From NCBI GenBank assembly GCA_963920765.1, contig OY987244.1, positions 13,022,501-13,086,500 on the forward strand: 64,000 nucleotides of DNA, written 5' to 3'. Numbering within the stretch: the first letter of the stretch is position 1; each line of letters begins with the position of its first letter. A program made the position numbers and the translations under genes. The DNA is from Ulota crispa. Taxonomy: Eukaryota; Streptophyta; Bryopsida; Orthotrichales; Orthotrichaceae. The notes under the pieces were generated by a model, which saw only the letters and a program-made list of their open reading frames with translations, did not search any database and was not told the origin of the DNA. Positions 1-12,700 of this stretch are shown here, piece after piece.

Positions 1-355
1 AAACAAAAATCTCCTCATAACTTTCATCTCATCTATCAAAATCCAATAATTCAAAGCTTCCTGTGAATATGTAAACCTAAAGAAACAATTTCAAAATAGA
101 AAAGTTCAAAATGTAGTCTTTAAAGAAATTATATGTTTGCCTCAAAAGCAAAGAAAACTATATATCATGCAATAACTTTTGGACCATGAAGTCAAAAGTT
201 ATGAAAAGTGGTGGGCCTTACAGCTACTCATTGAATGATCAAACACATCATGTATGAAAATTACAAAAAAAATGAACTAAGAACCCTTTTTTAATGAGCT
301 GCAAAAAACTGCTACTTTGCCCAAAAAAAGAAAACAATGTTTAGAGCTTTAGGGG
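1..355. mobile_element. Partial TTAA-family element, cut by the window edge
   Basis: This is the reverse complement of sequence at 56165-56515 and resembles parts of the elements at 31680-32608 and 63288 onward. Its right edge reads TTTAGGGG followed by TCAA, a one-base variant of the GGGG-TTAA terminus found on other members. It has no coding potential. The left end is outside the window. Confidence 0.45.
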
Positions 356-575
356 TCAAACATTGAGTAGAAATTAGTTCCGTTTTCATTTTTAAATTGA
401 GTGACTATGCATGTTCAACAAGATCATGCTTATAGACTTGCTAATAAGTCCAATTAAGTTTACACACTAAGAAGTTGTTTGTAACAAGAATGCTTACTAA
501 TGAGTTCAATCAATCATATGAATGGACAAGTTGTTATTTGCACGACAAGTTTTAGCATCTTCTATCATTTGACCA

Positions 576-878
576 TAAGGTAACAGCACCCATAACCATC
601 ACCTCTAAAATCTTGGAAAATTTGTGGAAGTGAATAGATGTAATTACAAGGATGTACAACATGTGAACATGAAACCTTGGTGTTGGTATTAGGTGCAATT
701 GTAGTTGGCTCTTTAAAAATTCACAACCTATTCTTAGAGTATCCAAATAATACAATCAAAAATGCAAACTCATCATTTTTCTCTTGCTAATAGGATCCTA
801 TAATTTGCTAGATGTCTATTAACAATCATCCACATGTTCCAAACCCTTAATTTGACGGTTATGGATGCTCCTACCTTA
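576..878. mobile_element. MITE with TA target site and AGGTA termini, copy 1
   Basis: A 303-bp element counting the terminal TA pairs. It starts TAAGGTAACAGCACCCATAA and ends with the complementary ATGGATGCTCCTACCTTA. Related copies are at 55639-55948 (the inverted partner, with perfect 22-bp terminal repeats), 33601-34048 and 43729-44190. The open frame on its minus strand is conserved only because the element is repeated, so I do not call it a gene. Confidence 0.6.
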
Positions 879-3454
879 AAAAACACAAGCTCATCATCAT
901 GCATTAGCCAAAGCCATTGTTGGCATTAGGGTTGATTCAATGAGGGTAAGTCATTAGTATAATGATTTGTATGTTTCTTGTGCTCAAAATGTAAGCAAGA
1001 GAACTAATATTAAAATGGCTACTTACTTTGCCCCCATCAATTACTACTTCTTCAAGATATATTCTCAAAAAGTGAGATGAACAAGTACAAAATAAAATTT
1101 GGTCAAACACCAAACATACTCAAAGACTAGGTATCACGAAGTATTAAAATTTCAACGAGGTAAACTGAATAAATGTGTTTAACAAAAACTATGTTTACAT
1201 GAGTTTGTGGATGCCTTTTATATTAGTTAAATTGGGAAAACCAGAGGTACCATTTTGTTATCTACCTCAAACCCAAAAAGTTTACTATAAACCAAGATTC
1301 GAAGGTATCAGATTCAGTTTGAGGCACTAAGATTTTTTTCTCGCAAATTTCTCCTCTTAAATGAGGGCACGTGTACCCAAAAAGAACATCGTGAGCTCAA
1401 TTTGAGGTGATCACCTCAAAATTCCAAAATGTACTCTTTTTCCTAAATTAACCAATTTGGTGATTTTTTAAAATTTGGTAAGAAACATCATGACCATTTT
1501 GCAAGGAAATTATAATTTCATTTTATTGGAATTCTTTCACAGTGGCATTCTCAAATACATATTAATCTAGTTACAATCATTGTTTTCTTTATAACAAGCC
1601 TTTCTATATAATTATTCATTTGCAGTTGTGCCTGCGCCTAACATTATTTTCAAATACTACCAATGTCAATTGTCAAGAATCTAATAAAGAAATTAATTGT
1701 TTGCTAGATTTTTTAAATGCAAGATATTCAAAACCTAGCAGATGCTATAATTTCTTGAATAAGAGGATAAGAGTAGGTTGCAATGGTTTAGACGTTATGC
1801 AATTTTCTAGTTCCTCCACCTTTTTAGAGTATTGTTAGCATTTTCTAATTCATCTCTATCACTCATCATTCCACAATTACACACATACCACAATAGTAGA
1901 TCAATGCAAACACTTTATCTTTTCAATGACCAAACTATAGTTTGTAGCACTTTCCAAAAGATATGACTTGTACCATACTTTAGCTACACTCATGTTCATT
2001 TATTAAACTTACTCCTCTACCAAGATCTAGTGCAAGGGTGAGGACAAAAAGACTTCAAAATCTTAAATCCTACAATGTAAAAATAAAACAAAGCGACTTT
2101 TAAATTGTACAAAGTCAATGAGGATGCTCCAGAAGGGGTGTCCAAGGTTCAAGAGTTTTTCTTCCAAAAAACAAGCTATTTGGGAAAGGTGATTTGAAAT
2201 TTTTTCAAGGAGACTAATATATCTAGCCAAGAAGATGAAGTGTCTTTACAATTAGAAAAGATCACGTATACACAAATATTTCCATAGGGTTCAAAGTCTA
2301 AGAATAGCTATTATTTTTCCTCTAATCATATACTCAAGAAAGTGTCTTGATTTGCTTCATAACATAATGAGTTATTTTACTAATAGATTTGAGAACTCAA
2401 GTTTGTGTAAATGTAAAATGGGGTTGCTTTTAACAATGCCATGGTTCAAACTTGGTTATCTAAGTTACTCGATTGAGGTTGACAAAATAGTTATTGACTC
2501 TAGATAGCAAATGACAAGACTTTGCATCAAGAGAAGCAACAAGGAAGAAGTTTGAATGAGCAGCTTACTCAAAAAGTAAGCCAATGTTACGAGGACAAAG
2601 CCTCTTGTAACAAAGCTGCTTGTTTTCAGGCATGCTCTTTACACTTGATGTACTATTTACAACTTTTGTTACTCGATCTCAAGGTGTATCAATTGATAAA
2701 AATCTGAAGGTGTATCCATTGATATGATATGGATACAAGGGCTTTCTTGCCCCCCAAATCAACCTAGATTGCACTTGTGTGACTTATATGATTCTTTAAA
2801 AATATCTGTTCATCGTGTTAGTGTATGTAACATTGACTCTCATAAGCCATTTCATTTACAAAATGTCTTAGTAATTGCAAGCCATAATTACCTATTGTTT
2901 TACCAATTCCACAAAACAATCTTAGTGGCAAATTTAAACTTACAATGTACCTTCAAATCTAATCCTAGGCTTTAATGAAATCCTATTAGCAAATTTCAAC
3001 TATCTAAACCAGTAATATTTTGCTTAGAACTTAAAATGAATGTATTAGTAGAACAAGATGCTCTTGACACCTTGTATCGATTAGTCAGCTTTTTAACAAT
3101 AGTCAAGTTTAGAGCTAGATTTTGTAGCGCCTATTACCTTATTCAATTTCACAGTTACTTCAAATGATGTGTGATAAAGTATTACCTTCAAGGATCAATC
3201 AGTTTTAGGTGATTAGATTGGACGGTGAGTTCTAAATGAAGTGTGTTGCAAATTTGTGAACGAGGAAAAACTAAAGTAACTTTGGTTGTTATGGATATGC
3301 TTCAGCTATTGGTATGGTGCTTTTGTGACAACAATTGTGAAAGAAATCTCAACCCCTTGAGCTATTGCCAATATAAGACCAAAATTGTCAAAAAAAAAAA
3401 AATTGTGACCTTTTAGATATACACTTCATTATGGTTTTTAGGAGTGTCTTTTTG
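879..3454. repeat. Diverged upstream block of AP2 unit 1, no gene seen
   Basis: This matches the reverse complement of about 52490-55640 with frequent substitutions and small indels, and more weakly about 33200-37000. It contains only short frames without domain signatures. Unit C carries a 580-bp Mutator-like insertion (54343-54922) that is missing here. I see no gene or RNA in it. Confidence 0.7.
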
Positions 3455-4782
3455 CTCATGTGATTACATAATTCCTGATTTTATACCTACATAACTCTTT
3501 TCAAACCCTAGTTTCTTGGTATTGACAAGACCATAACATTCAAAATTGGGTTTCTTACAAGGTTTCTTAAATTTTAGGAATTATGAAATAATAATAAATC
3601 AATTTCATGGACTTGCAACTCCAAACCTTGTGCTCTTTTACATACTATAGTACATGACACTTACAACCAACAACTATTGGTCAAATAAGATATACTAAGG
3701 CACAACACATATACTCATTAACTCAAAAGTAATTCCACCACCAAGCCAGACAAAGCCTTAACTTCATCTTGGTGGACTCAAATTTTTGATAATTACTTTT
3801 TTGACAAAGCCATAGGCTAAACACTTGAATTGGGAGTTGTTGGTTACAAGTGTCATGCTCTGCAAAAGGAAACATGAAAAGATAGGAAGAACATATGAAA
3901 ATATAGGAAGTTATTCAACAAAGAAAATACTAGTAGATGTTTTAGCTTCTCTAACTCCAAAGCTAGTGGAATTTAAGTTGTCTAGCTATCTACTAGTAAA
4001 GTTGGGTATTTACAAGTTTTTTGAAAATTGTAATGGTAAATCTCTAAAGCGTGCAAGAGAGTTCAAACAACTATGGACCTACGGATTCAACTACAAATAA
4101 TAATATAATTTAGTGTTCTAGTAATTATAATGTTATATAACCTATCATTTAACTTGCACCATTTCTCATTTAGTTGACAATTAGTGTTCAAGTTGGATGG
4201 TATTTTGATGTAGGGTAAACTATCTTGATACTCATTTAGGATTTTGGATGGACATTTGGTTGACATTTAGTGTTCAAGTTGACTTTTACTAGGTGGCAAC
4301 AAAAGAAATGCTGTTGATATTTGATGTTATAGTTTATCATTAGTGTTTTCAAAACTAAATATCATCACTATTGGAATGGGGTGGGGCCTTTCTTAAAAAC
4401 TAATCTTAAATCCTGCACTTCAACTTCCACTAATTTGGTCATGTGCAAATTGTTTATTATTTATATCAACTCAATCTTCGATGACTTGGGACAATTTTAG
4501 GACTTTGTTTTGATGCTAGGTTTCAGATTGGCTTTTAGAATTTTGGAGGTAGCCATGCCAAGTTCAAATCATACAAAGGATCAAATGTACATGATCACTT
4601 TATATTCTCCAAACAAAAACTGTTTTTAACTACCATAAGATTTGAAGGAACAAGCTTGTACTATTGTAATTCTAAAAGAAACTAAACCAACAGATTTTGG
4701 AGTTGAGTGGATGAAATTTGTGACTATTCAGGAAAAACAGGTGCATTTTTGTGCAAAGAAGGAAATTAAAGAGGGAGCATAA

Positions 4783-5845
4783 CCCCTAATTGCTCAAGGC
4801 CTATCTAAGCTTCTTGGAATTTCCATGAAACTAAACAATCAATCAATCTTTCCAAAATGGGTATTGATATGTGTACCACACCCTTTGAACTATTGTAGCA
4901 CACCCTAGGGTAAATTTTAGATTTCTACCATCAAAAAGTTGAATTTGAGAATTTGGGATTCAAACTTGGACTTAGAGACTGTCCTTTGGTCTAGAACCAG
5001 AGAAAAACATTGTAATTGAACAACACCCAATGACAAAGTTCAGCTAGGGGGAAAAACATTACTTTTACTTTTGTTTATGAAAAAAGATAAGCTTTTTCAT
5101 TGGGTGTTGTTCAATTAGAACCTTTTATGATTCTAGACTATGTCATTGTCTCTCACTCCAAATCTGAATTCCAAATTCTCAATTTCAACTTTTTGATGGT
5201 AGAAATCTAAAATTTACCCAAGGGCATGGTACAGTAGTTCAAAGGGTGTGGTACACATATCAATTCCCTTTCAAATTTTCATGAAGTTTTTATCAGTTGT
5301 AATCTTACAAATTTAAACTAAACATGTTAAAGATTACATGGAAAACAAAAACACAACAATATCACTTATAGTTAGAAAGAATATAACGTTTGAACATGAG
5401 GGTGTTAAAACTACAAAAACAACTTGATATCTTCCAATTGTCATTTCACATTTCAAATCTACAAAGTTGGTCACCAAAAAAATTTGAGGTTTAAGGTCAT
5501 TCCATGTTTAACTTCAATCAATTTTTGGCTTTGATAATCTACTCCCATATGTTTTTTAAATGGATTTCTAATGTGGAATTTTCTTCAAGCTCTAGAGTAT
5601 TTGAGGCTAATTTTCAAGATCATCCAACACTAGAAAACTCAAGATTGCAATGGACACCTTTGTACAAAATCTTGAGTAGAAAAATCATCAACTTTCATTT
5701 ACAAAATCTGATTTTTGGTATTGCAAATAGACTTCAAAACAAACTTACAATGAAAAACAAATACTAAAAATAATGATTTGATAAGGTTTGATTCATCGCC
5801 AAAGTTTTGTAAGGACCCAAATCTAGTCGCTTGGGCATTTAGGGG
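4783..5845. mobile_element. piggyBac-like (TTAA) non-autonomous element with nested MITE
   Basis: The left end is CCCCTAATTGCTCAAGG after ATAA (probably a mutated TTAA). The right end is GGGCATTTAGGGG before TTAA. Removing the nested 410-bp MITE (4859-5268) leaves about 653 bp, close to the 630-bp relative at 46085-46714, which lacks the nested insertion. There is no transposase frame, so it would need a transposase from elsewhere. The inverted twin is at 50099-51161. Confidence 0.65.
4859..5268. mobile_element. Foldback MITE, GGGAATTGATATGTG family, copy A
   Basis: About 410 bp, complementary from tip to tip: it starts GGGTATTGATATGTGTACCA and ends with the complement of that sequence. An inner inverted pair around the centre includes CATTGGGTGTTGTTCAATT. 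Other copies are at 24092-24503, 28320-28809 and 50676-51085. It sits inside a TTAA-family element. The transcript could fold into a hairpin of about 200 bp per arm. The target-site duplication is not clear. Confidence 0.75.
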
Positions 5846-5999
5846 TTAAAAATTGCTTGAACTCAATTAGAGTTGGGGACAATGTGCGAGTGATTCTAAG
5901 CTTTTTTGGTTAAAAACCTACACTTCTTGTTTTCATTATGTTTTTTCAATGGATGCACCTACTATTCACCATATATCTACACTATAATTGAAAATTTTT

Positions 6000-7029
6000 G
6001 AAAAAACTTAGTCAGTTTTTTGCCGATTTATTTAGATTTCAATCGGTTTTTTGCACATTTCATTCAGCTAACTTTCTATTGTTTTTCAGCTCTCCCCGTT
6101 CATTGGTTGGGGATTGTCTGCTAGATGTAGTCGAGAATCGGATTCAGAGCTTCCGAGGCTTTTGAGGCTCTTGAAGGGAAAGGAAACCATGTGGCCGTGC
6201 ATGATTCCTCAGAGAGGTCAAGGTGGGCCCGCTTCCTCAAAACCAGGGCCGAAATGACCCCACTCATTTTTTGGGTTTATGAGTTACTGAACGTCCCCCA
6301 GAAAATACAACCAAACCGGTTTGTTTATTAACAGTGGCATTGCGACACAAGAAAAATACCGATGAGTGGCATCCACAAGGAATGGGGTGGCGTCGAATCC
6401 CAGACCTGTGGGACTCTCCGTAATTGCAATACAAAATTCGCCCCCCTGCGATAGCAGATTCGCCCCCCTCAGCCTGCCAGTAATACAAAGCCGTGTCTGG
6501 GCAGTTTTTGAGCTTCGCCGACTGATATTTGTCGTTCAACAGGTTCTTCATAAATCAATTCCGGATATTCGCTACTGTCTGTACTATAAATAGCTTTTAA
6601 AAATGAAGGTTTGGCTGGAACTTTGGTACAGACACTTGACTTCCCCCGCGTTGCTTGCCCCCCCTTGCCTGCTTGCCCCCCGCACGGCACTAGTAAATAG
6701 GCTGCGCATGGACACTGTCCATGCTGTCATTTGTAGAATCGCGTTGTGGCGGAGAGATGCCCGCAGCTTGCAGCTGCATCTTCATCGTTGCTCTTGTTGC
6801 GTTTCGTTTCTGTGAAAGCTGAATCCGAATTAGAAGCGTGCTATTACCTCTGCTCTTTGCTTGCCTTCCATGGCCCTTCCTCTACGAACATACGTGATTC
6901 TTCACAAGCGCACAGACTCCTCATCTGGACTCAAGTCTTTGCCACTTTGAGATCACTTTGTCGCGAGATAGGGTAGTACCCAGCAGCCGCGAGTGCGCCT
7001 TCACTCCTGCCATCTCTGTGTTTTCTGCC
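6000..7029 (+). promoter_or_regulatory. AP2 copy 1 promoter and 5' leader
   Basis: A TATAAA lies at 6585-6590, about 440 bp before the ATG, so the leader would be roughly 410 nt. Upstream is a doubled ATTCGCCCCCC motif (about 6436-6470). Downstream, in the presumed leader, GCTTGCCCCCC is repeated (about 6650-6680). The region is conserved in all four units, but the clean TATAAA is seen only here and in the identical copy at 49354-49359; units 2 and 4 have altered bases there. The transcription start is inferred, not seen. Confidence 0.5.
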
Positions 7030-8661
7030 ATGGCTCTCGCCATCGACTCCACTCATCTCGCCGAATATGTTGGTATACAACAGTTTAATTTAGACCGCTT
7101 TGCAGGACATGCGGGACGGTATCAAATCTACAGGGTGTGTGCTCACGCCAAGGTCATACATGGTGCTTCGATACTCGACCGAATAATTTATGGTAGATAT
7201 CCAACTGATTCTTTGACCATCAGGGAAGCACTAGACTGGCAACCTGACCAGGATGATGATCTGGACGAGGCGGAGGTGATTCACCATCTCAACCAACAGG
7301 CAGCGACATCCCCATGGCTTGAAGTAATGCTCTCTCAACCTAATCATGGAATCACCACCACCACTGTGGTTACGAGCCTTGCGGTGCAGTCCCCGTCTCT
7401 CACTGCCAGTGCGCAAGAAAGGCCCATTTCTTCCTTCCATCGCTATTCCATTAGACATTGCATACTGGGTTTCCTCTCCAGTGGGAACTGGTGGATCTGG
7501 CCGAGCAGCAGCAACCTACGAGCAATCTTTCCCGAAGCCTATGGAATATTCTGGTTGTGTTTTCCGCAGCTCAGAATTGCTAGGGCAAGTTCCAGACTAA
7601 GCGAATACCTAGTACTCTGGCACCTGCAATTTGACGTCGTGGATCTTCTGAGTCAGAGGAGCCACCCCACTTGGCGCCCCACCAGTCGAAGGCGAACCAC
7701 GCTCAATCCCTTTCACCGAGTGTCCTCCGCCCCTCCCGTGCACGATTCGTCGCAACAACAGCATCGTCCCGAGGCCAAGCGATTCAATGGAGTCCGCTAC
7801 CGCCACGAGCGCAGGACCTGGTCAGCCGAGATGAAGCCCCCCAAGCACAAGAGCAAGGTCTACTTCGGCGAATCCCAGTCCCAAACACAAGCTGCCCGCA
7901 TGGTCGATGTAGCGTACCACTACTACGGCAAGCCGGGGTTTCTCAACTTTCCAGACGAGACCCCTGGGGTGCTGTCGTCCAGGGTCATACCAGCAGGACT
8001 TGACGAGGAATGCAAGCTGAAATTCGTGAAGGAGCAAGCAAAATGGCTGGCATCCGAAGCGTCCAAACAGCCCCCCTCTCCCCCTTCGGTGCACTCCGAC
8101 ATTCTCGTGTCATCGTCTGGAGGCTTCACTTTGGACACTTCACGATTGCGCTCATTCTCTGAGATTGCATCGTTTCTAAGCTTACATGACGATGGCGACG
8201 AAGCAGACGATGGCACTGCCCAACTTCAGCCATTGTGGCTGCCGAATGCAGAAGCTGGGTCGGGCGGCAGTGATTGGACGGAGATGCACCATGGGACTAG
8301 CGCAGATGCTGTGGGTGCCATGGTGGGCACATCAGACGAGGGCCAGGGCGAGTTTGAATGGAACGTACTAGAGTATGCCCGTGTGGATGCGGGCTTGTGT
8401 GCCTCGTCGCGGCCCAGCAGCTCTGTGCGCTTCACAGACGGATGGGATGGTGCAGACCTCTGTAGCACCCTCGCCTCGGCAAACGTGGGGAATTTGTCTC
8501 CGCATTCTGGCGAGAGCCAAGAATGGTGGATGAACAGTCTTGCGATGTCCCCACCGGCGGCCATGATTCCAATGCCATGCAGTCCAGGCTATTTTCAAGA
8601 CGAGGTTGCGCGTGCTCTGTTGGAGCAGCAGAGCTCGGAAGTGGAATGGGTGTCGGGGTGA
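7030..8661 (+). CDS. AP2/ERF-domain transcription factor, copy 1 (543 aa, single exon)
   Basis: A putative nuclear DNA-binding transcription factor. The start MALAIDSTHLAE is shared by all four copies. Residues about 251-310 form a divergent AP2/ERF domain: RFNGVRYR at its start, WSAEM for the usual W-AEIR, KVYFGES for the usual VWLGTF, QAARMVDVA for the EEAARAYD helix, and a closing FLNFPDE. Before it are an acidic stretch (DQDDDLDEAE), a segment that differs strongly between copies (about residues 140-195) and a basic RRR patch. The C-terminal half is rich in Ser, Asp and Glu with several Trp, which suggests an activation region. The ERF subfamily could not be decided. The open frame runs upstream past the ATG, but that part is not conserved in copy 2. 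Confidence 0.8.
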   Translation: MALAIDSTHLAEYVGIQQFNLDRFAGHAGRYQIYRVCAHAKVIHGASILDRIIYGRYPTDSLTIREALDWQPDQDDDLDEAEVIHHLNQQAATSPWLEVMLSQPNHGITTTTVVTSLAVQSPSLTASAQERPISSFHRYSIRHCILGFLSSGNWWIWPSSSNLRAIFPEAYGIFWLCFPQLRIARASSRLSEYLVLWHLQFDVVDLLSQRSHPTWRPTSRRRTTLNPFHRVSSAPPVHDSSQQQHRPEAKRFNGVRYRHERRTWSAEMKPPKHKSKVYFGESQSQTQAARMVDVAYHYYGKPGFLNFPDETPGVLSSRVIPAGLDEECKLKFVKEQAKWLASEASKQPPSPPSVHSDILVSSSGGFTLDTSRLRSFSEIASFLSLHDDGDEADDGTAQLQPLWLPNAEAGSGGSDWTEMHHGTSADAVGAMVGTSDEGQGEFEWNVLEYARVDAGLCASSRPSSSVRFTDGWDGADLCSTLASANVGNLSPHSGESQEWWMNSLAMSPPAAMIPMPCSPGYFQDEVARALLEQQSSEVEWVSG

Positions 8662-9345
8662 CAGGGGTAACTTAGTGGGTTGTGCAATTGACCACGCAAG
8701 GACGTCGAATTGTGATGTGCAGCTGGTCCATATCCCGTGTCTCCGTGCACCACGATTTCTCGTAGTGACAGAGAATTGCTGTGCATTGGATGGTGTGTGC
8801 GTGTGGATGTGACTGTTTCACTAAGCGAGAGGCACCGTCTCTGGCATTTCCAGCAGGGCTGGAGACTTGAATGGAGGTTTTTGGAGGTAGTGAGTTGAGT
8901 AGAGTGCTGGGTTTTAGAATTGAGGGTTTAGGATATATGTCAGGTTGGTGGTTCCGTCCTGCTACACTCTACAAACGCTGATTGTAGCGCCGCTAATTCA
9001 AGTGTAAATACATCCGATTTTCTTGAATATTAGCGTTTTGTTGAAACTGGTGGCACGTTAAGATGCTTTGAACGCAGTTTAACAAGTTTTGGATCCTTCA
9101 CCGACATATCCCAGACCACGACATGAAAGCTATATGTGAAAGCTGGACCTGGTAGAGGGGCTATTTGCGTCATTGGAACATTTTAATCGGATTTGTGCCA
9201 TTTGGAGTTCTAAAATGTACATACAGTGAGTGTGCTATCATTGAGTAATCCTTTAATAGAGCTCCCTGGAGAGATCATGTTGTTGAGTTTGAGATTAAAA
9301 CTCTCTATAGTATTGACTCTCATGGTATGTATTACTGTATGCAGT
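8662..9345 (+). other. AP2 copy 1 3' UTR and flank
   Basis: This is conserved with the 3' sides of the other AP2 copies (for example 57310-58039 reversed), so it belongs to the unit. It carries empty sites for insertions found in sister units: a plain CAGTTTAACAAG around 9078-9090, where units A and B have TTAA-family elements. I did not identify a polyadenylation signal with confidence, and there is no second gene. Confidence 0.55.
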
Positions 9346-9735
9346 CTATTGAAAAAAATCCCCACTCTCGCCAGGGTGTGGACCGTAATAGTACATTTAA
9401 ATTTTGCCGAAGTACCCCTCAGTTCTTTTCCAGTTCATTCCATGTTGAAGAGCTGGACATTTCAGAACACAATGACCTAGTAGTTTAGCAGACGACCTGA
9501 CACGGAGCTGAAGGGATTCCAGTTTCTAAAGAAAAATGTACACAGCACTACTTGTTCACGCTGTTAAAGCAGCCGAGTCCGACACTTGGCCTCGAAATGG
9601 GTGTGCTTTGCACATAGATCGTTAAGGCGGGATGGCGACTGAAGCAGTTGAACAGCTTGTGCATACTTCTAGGAAGAGAATTCCTCGACCTTCATGGACC
9701 TTGGTCACTCTTCCGCTTATCTACACTGGCAGTCC
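9346..9735 (-). other. Helicase 3' UTR and intergenic sequence
   Basis: This lies between the end of AP2-unit homology and the helicase stop codon. It probably holds the 3' UTR of the minus-strand helicase, and the two genes converge here. Nothing else was recognised. Confidence 0.4.
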
Positions 9736-12700
9736 CTAAAACCGATGTTGTGCCCTCTTTGAGCTTGAGGGGCCACGATCACTTGTGGACGCCACAGCCA
9801 AGGAAGGCATTCCATCGAAAGAAAGCAAACATGCAATAGCATGCACTGAGTCGGCCAGGAAATTTGGCAAGTTTGATCGCGGTTGACTAACCTGGGACGA
9901 AAACAAAGATATTTTAAGTAAGCTTGATGTTGTGAGCACAGTGAACCCAATGGACATATGATTTACTCTAAATGCCATGATGATCACTTCTTACTCATAC
10001 TACTTCATATACAACAGAGTTACAACGAGCCTGAGCAGGGCAGGCTGCACAACCTAGGTTTCACTATAGGTAGGAAGAGTTAGATACAATCAAGATTCAT
10101 TCGATTCCTTGATAGATACCTTGAAATTTAGAGCTGATGTCAGCCTTGACCGCAGAACAAAAAGCTGGGCACCATCCACTGCCGCAGAACTGAAGTAGAA
10201 CCGTCGATCTACCACAATAGAAACGACCGCATCTGCAGCAGCCATTAGACGGTGCTGTGCTTGTTCCTCCCTATTAGGTCGCTCCATAACCTGCAACGTT
10301 AGACGAGGGTAGGTGAAAGCACAATAGAATTGAAAACTGGCAGACTTTTATCATCTACCCTAGGCATGACAGATGGATGCCGATTGGTCTTTGAACAGTG
10401 GAGATATTTAGCAGCTGTACGAGCAGCAACAAACCTCTGAATGATGTATTTATGAAAAGAATTGAATTGATCAAAATGATGCTGTTCATTCATACAATGT
10501 ACATCAGGGAACTGGAGAAATGCATATTGGCTCAGGTCAATGTTGATGATGCATTTGTGTATTAACGTACCTCTACTTCGTCTTCACCACTCTCTCCATC
10601 GTCGTCACTAACATCGTCACCCACAGTACTTTGTTCGACCATTGCATCTTCCGACTCACCCTCGGGAGGAGCCACGACCATCTCAGTGGACAAAAGAACC
10701 AATGGGTGTGGAGTCACAAGTGTACATTTCCGTATGTAAACCTGAACGCAGGATGAAAATGATGAAAAAGAAACGGAATAGCCCATGGTTAGCAACTACA
10801 ATTGCATAGAGATAAAACACATTTTAAACGAAGTGATCAAAACGACTCAACTGCAAAGAGGTCGTTACGGCAATAAGCGGGACCGTACAAAAGCAAGAAT
10901 TATTGACCTGAGCTTCTCCGCGAGTGACTTCGTCAAAAACAAGCAGTTGATTCAGCAGGGTCGGGTCCAGGCGAGAGATCTCGTCAGGACGAACACTTGT
11001 TGAATGAGGGTGAATCCGAACCTTCTCGCCCCTTGCTGTTTGCACAACAGCTTTCGTGCTACCAGATACGGGAGGTAACAAATTTCCAACCATCGGATAC
11101 ATTCCAGCTGCCAGAACTGCTCTTACAATCCCAGGATCCCGGGCATTCAGGCTACATGGATGTGACTCCATTTTGATGAAACCTTTCTGTACAAGCTCAG
11201 CTTGCAACTGCTTCCTCATTCCAGCAAGTTGGGCCATAGTTCCACCTGTAACGACAGAAGTCCCACGAAGCTTTCCAACGTGAATGAACACATTTGCCCA
11301 CCATGACCTATTCCAGGTTGCAAAAAAATTACTGACTTGGAATTTTTCGGGAATATACCTGACACAAAGTACCTCGAGCAGAATTGATGCTCCTGGCCAC
11401 TAGCTCTTGCACTCTCCCATCGATCAAAGGCCGCCACAATAGATAAATGGTCGCTATAGCCACCATACATCCCAGCGAGCTCTTGCCGTGCAGCCTGAGC
11501 CTGCTTCTTTTGGTAGGGATGTAATGGGAGAACAAAGGGTTCTCGGAAACCAGCGGCACATGCAACAGTCAGAGCTGGATCGAGGCAATTGAGCAGAATA
11601 GCTAAGAGAATCATCCTGCTTGTGGAGGGATGGACAGGAAGTGAACCCAGCTGCTTTCCCATATCCGTGAGCAATTCGTCTGAAGTGAGAGCACCAATAT
11701 CTTGTAATAGTGTTACGGCATTTCTTACTGCTATTTCTAGAGGTGGGTCAAGTGCCTTCAAGATGAAGTCCGCAATCCGTCCGTGAGGTTCATAAAGTTT
11801 CACCTGAGCCAACGCACAGTGAGCATAGAACAAAATGAAAATCAAATGATATCAAGTAACACAGAATCCCAACTTGTGACAGAAAAAGAGGCACTTGCAC
11901 TCCTTGTTACATCTCCAGATCATGGCAGCACAGACACGAACTGTATATACGACTTCATTCAGCACGTAGTCAAGGATATACAGAATGCTCACAAAAAAAA
12001 GTAGCCCCAATATAGCATGACAGTTAAACTTCTATGCTCAGTACTACTCATTTGTATTATTACCTGCAAGCAAAGTTCCTCTAGAGGCGTTCGCTTGATT
12101 TCAGGAAGCTGAAAGTCGGGTAGAGCCTCCATCCTCAACCTCGAGAACAAATGATAGCAGACGCCTGGTTGGCATCGTCCTGCTCGTCCTTCACGTTGTT
12201 TAGCACTGGCTTTTGATGTCCAGACTGTCTGCGAAGAATCACACACCAAAGATGTTCAGTCAAAAAATTCATAGATTTCTTTGAGTCAAGGGAGGTGAAA
12301 TCACAGGTTTTCCTACGCCAAAGTAGTGAACCAAAATAGCAAAGTTCCAAAGGGCATATATTTGGCACACATAAACTAGTACCTGCAAAGTAGACACATT
12401 GCTGTATGGATCGTAACTTTTCTCCTTCATTCGCCCACTATCAACAACATACACAACATCATCGATGGTAATCGCAGTCTCAGCAATATTGGTGGCCAGC
12501 ACAATTTTGCAAACTCCGCTCGGTGGAGACTGGAACACTTTCCTCTGTTCACTTGAAGGCACCAGCGAATGCAAGGGCAACAACAAGAATCTAGAGGAAT
12601 CTCCGAACAAAGGAGAGGCCTGCAGACACTCGCGAAGTTTCGAAATATCCTCCCACCCAGGTAAGAAGACCAACACAGAACCTTTGATATCTAGTCTCTC

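Larger units (their letters stand above)
3455..6987 (+). repeat. Left arm of near-identical inverted repeat
   Basis: This pairs with 48957-52489 on the other strand. Matching points along the arms sum to 55944, so there is no net length change over about 3.5 kb. Several stretches read base by base are identical. I saw a cluster of three substitutions at 3755-3758, and a one-base T-run difference at the left edge beyond which mismatches become frequent. On the right, identity ends within the leader at about 6987, 43 bp before the AP2 ATG. The arm contains a TTAA-family element with a nested MITE, plus the AP2 promoter. Confidence 0.85.
1..9345 (+). repeat. AP2 unit 1, inverted relative to the three units at 31-60 kb
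   Basis: A repeat unit made of a transposon-rich upstream block (1 to about 6000), the AP2 promoter and gene, and a 3' flank. Read on the + strand it matches the reverse complement of 46.7-56.5 kb, and its 3' flank up to about 9345 also matches the reverse complement of 57.3-57.8 kb. The left end of the unit lies outside the window. Homology stops near 9345, before the helicase gene. The + strand order is upstream block then AP2, while the other three units have AP2 on the minus strand. Confidence 0.85.

Noticed and set aside
3825..4100. 91-residue frame present in both arms
   Set aside because: It is preserved only in the near-identical arms; diverged copies of the block do not keep it.
6264..6551. 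Minus-strand frame of 95 residues, identical at 49393-49680
   Set aside because: Its conservation follows from the near-identical inverted arms; it lies in the AP2 promoter and shows no domain.
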